Positions 63,877 through 64,000 of a stretch of DNA of 64,000 nt are shown here, in pieces. Source of the stretch: Nocardioides jiangxiensis (GTDB taxonomy: Bacteria; Actinomycetota; Actinomycetes; Propionibacteriales; Nocardioidaceae). Every line of letters starts with the position of its first letter. Position 1 is the stretch's first letter. The translations under genes were made by a program, and so were the position numbers. Under the pieces are notes generated by a model, which saw nothing but the letters and a program-made list of their open reading frames with translations, was not told the DNA's origin and made no database searches. The stretch is taken from positions 1,364,001 to 1,428,000 of the forward strand of contig NZ_JAUQTA010000001.1 of NCBI RefSeq assembly GCF_030580915.1, read 5' to 3'.

Positions 63877-64000
63877 TCAGGCAGCGTGATGGTTCGTGGG
63901 CGCAGCCGGGCGCACACGCACCCAGTGAGCGACGAGACGCTTCTTGCCGTCGACGCCCTTCTCGCGCTTCCAGACGAGCTCCATGTGGTCGTGGTTTGCA
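63877..64000 (-). CDS. C-terminal fragment of a hypothetical protein (truncated by window edge)
   Basis: An open minus-strand frame runs from the right edge to TGA at 63877-63879. It encodes DHMELVWKREKGVDGKKRLV followed by AHWVRVRPAAPTNHHAA. Codon third positions are almost all G or C, as in the genes around it, and it abuts a hairpin terminator, supporting a real gene. The start lies beyond the window, and no family is recognised from 41 residues. Confidence 0.55.
   Translation of the reverse strand, partial: ANHDHMELVWKREKGVDGKKRLVAHWVRVRPAAPTNHHAA

Noticed and set aside
1..64000. tRNA, rRNA or riboswitch genes
   Set aside because: No stretch showed a tRNA cloverleaf, rRNA core or recognisable riboswitch core by eye. 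Decisive tools would be tRNAscan and Rfam covariance searches.

Overview
This is a very GC-rich chromosomal stretch from an actinobacterium. Gene content, frequent 4-base gene overlaps and many apparently leaderless starts fit the Nocardioidaceae (Nocardioides-like). That placement is an inference from gene content, since the window has no rRNA marker. Several blocks match gene sets known from Mycobacterium: a UfaA1/DUF1295 block, fadE12-accA2-accD2-fadE13 plus a DUF1446 gene, fadA-fadB, a desA3/reductase pair, an mcr-like racemase and fadH. The window is dominated by lipid and acyl-CoA metabolism. I saw no tRNA, rRNA, CRISPR array, transposase or integrase, and no gene-free stretch longer than about 210 bases.

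Layout. 1-4150 (+): two consecutive cyclopropane-synthase-type methyltransferases, a DUF1295 membrane protein, a glutathione peroxidase and an MSMEG_6728-type protein. 4179-13345 (-): a tightly overlapped acyl-CoA carboxylase operon (two acyl-CoA dehydrogenases, biotin carboxylase, carboxyltransferase, AtuA-like protein, TIGR03084 protein) headed by a TetR regulator. 13482-18817: an RDD protein, a PadR-controlled ABC exporter operon and a lipoprotein. 18900-25244 (-): fadB-fadA with two palindromic operators, then a second TetR/carboxyltransferase pair and a TIGR03086 protein. 25294-31980: small Rho-N-like protein, SDR protein, CPBP protease, prephenate dehydratase, DEAD-box helicase, secreted GH43-like protein and a crotonase.

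32050-39697 holds two transglutaminase-fold proteins, a circularly permuted ATP-grasp/alpha-E fusion and a 1105-residue transglutaminase-DUF2126 protein, together a predicted peptide-bond-forming system of unknown product. 39853-43454 is a DesA3-type desaturase, its ferredoxin-type reductase and a divergent PucR-like regulator. 43465-48320 holds DUF1345, Gre-like, CDF transporter, lytic transglycosylase-like and Baeyer-Villiger monooxygenase genes. 48324-49552 is an AbiEi-like/DUF559-type nuclease gene bracketed by two copies of a 61-base palindromic element. 49566-63866 contains a methylacyl-CoA racemase, a His-tailed DUF4396 protein with a CsoR-type operator, PadR-fadH, pirin, a diacylglycerol-kinase-family protein, a large LuxR ATPase regulator, zwf, an aldehyde dehydrogenase, an MFS transporter and a secreted EEP hydrolase. 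A truncated gene enters from the right edge.

How it works together: fatty acids and branched acyl chains can be desaturated (DesA3), methylated (UfaA1-like), racemised (Mcr-like), reduced (FadH) and beta-oxidised (FadE, FadB/FadA), and the two carboxyltransferases point to beta-methyl or branched acyl-CoA carboxylation. A 15-base palindrome of form GGTACnCnGnGTACC in front of fadA (twice) and the racemase gene, with a degraded copy at the TetR gene of the carboxylase operon, suggests one regulator links some of these steps. The strongest leads for new biology are the repeat-bracketed nuclease gene, the ATP-grasp/transglutaminase cluster and the metal-responsive DUF4396 gene.
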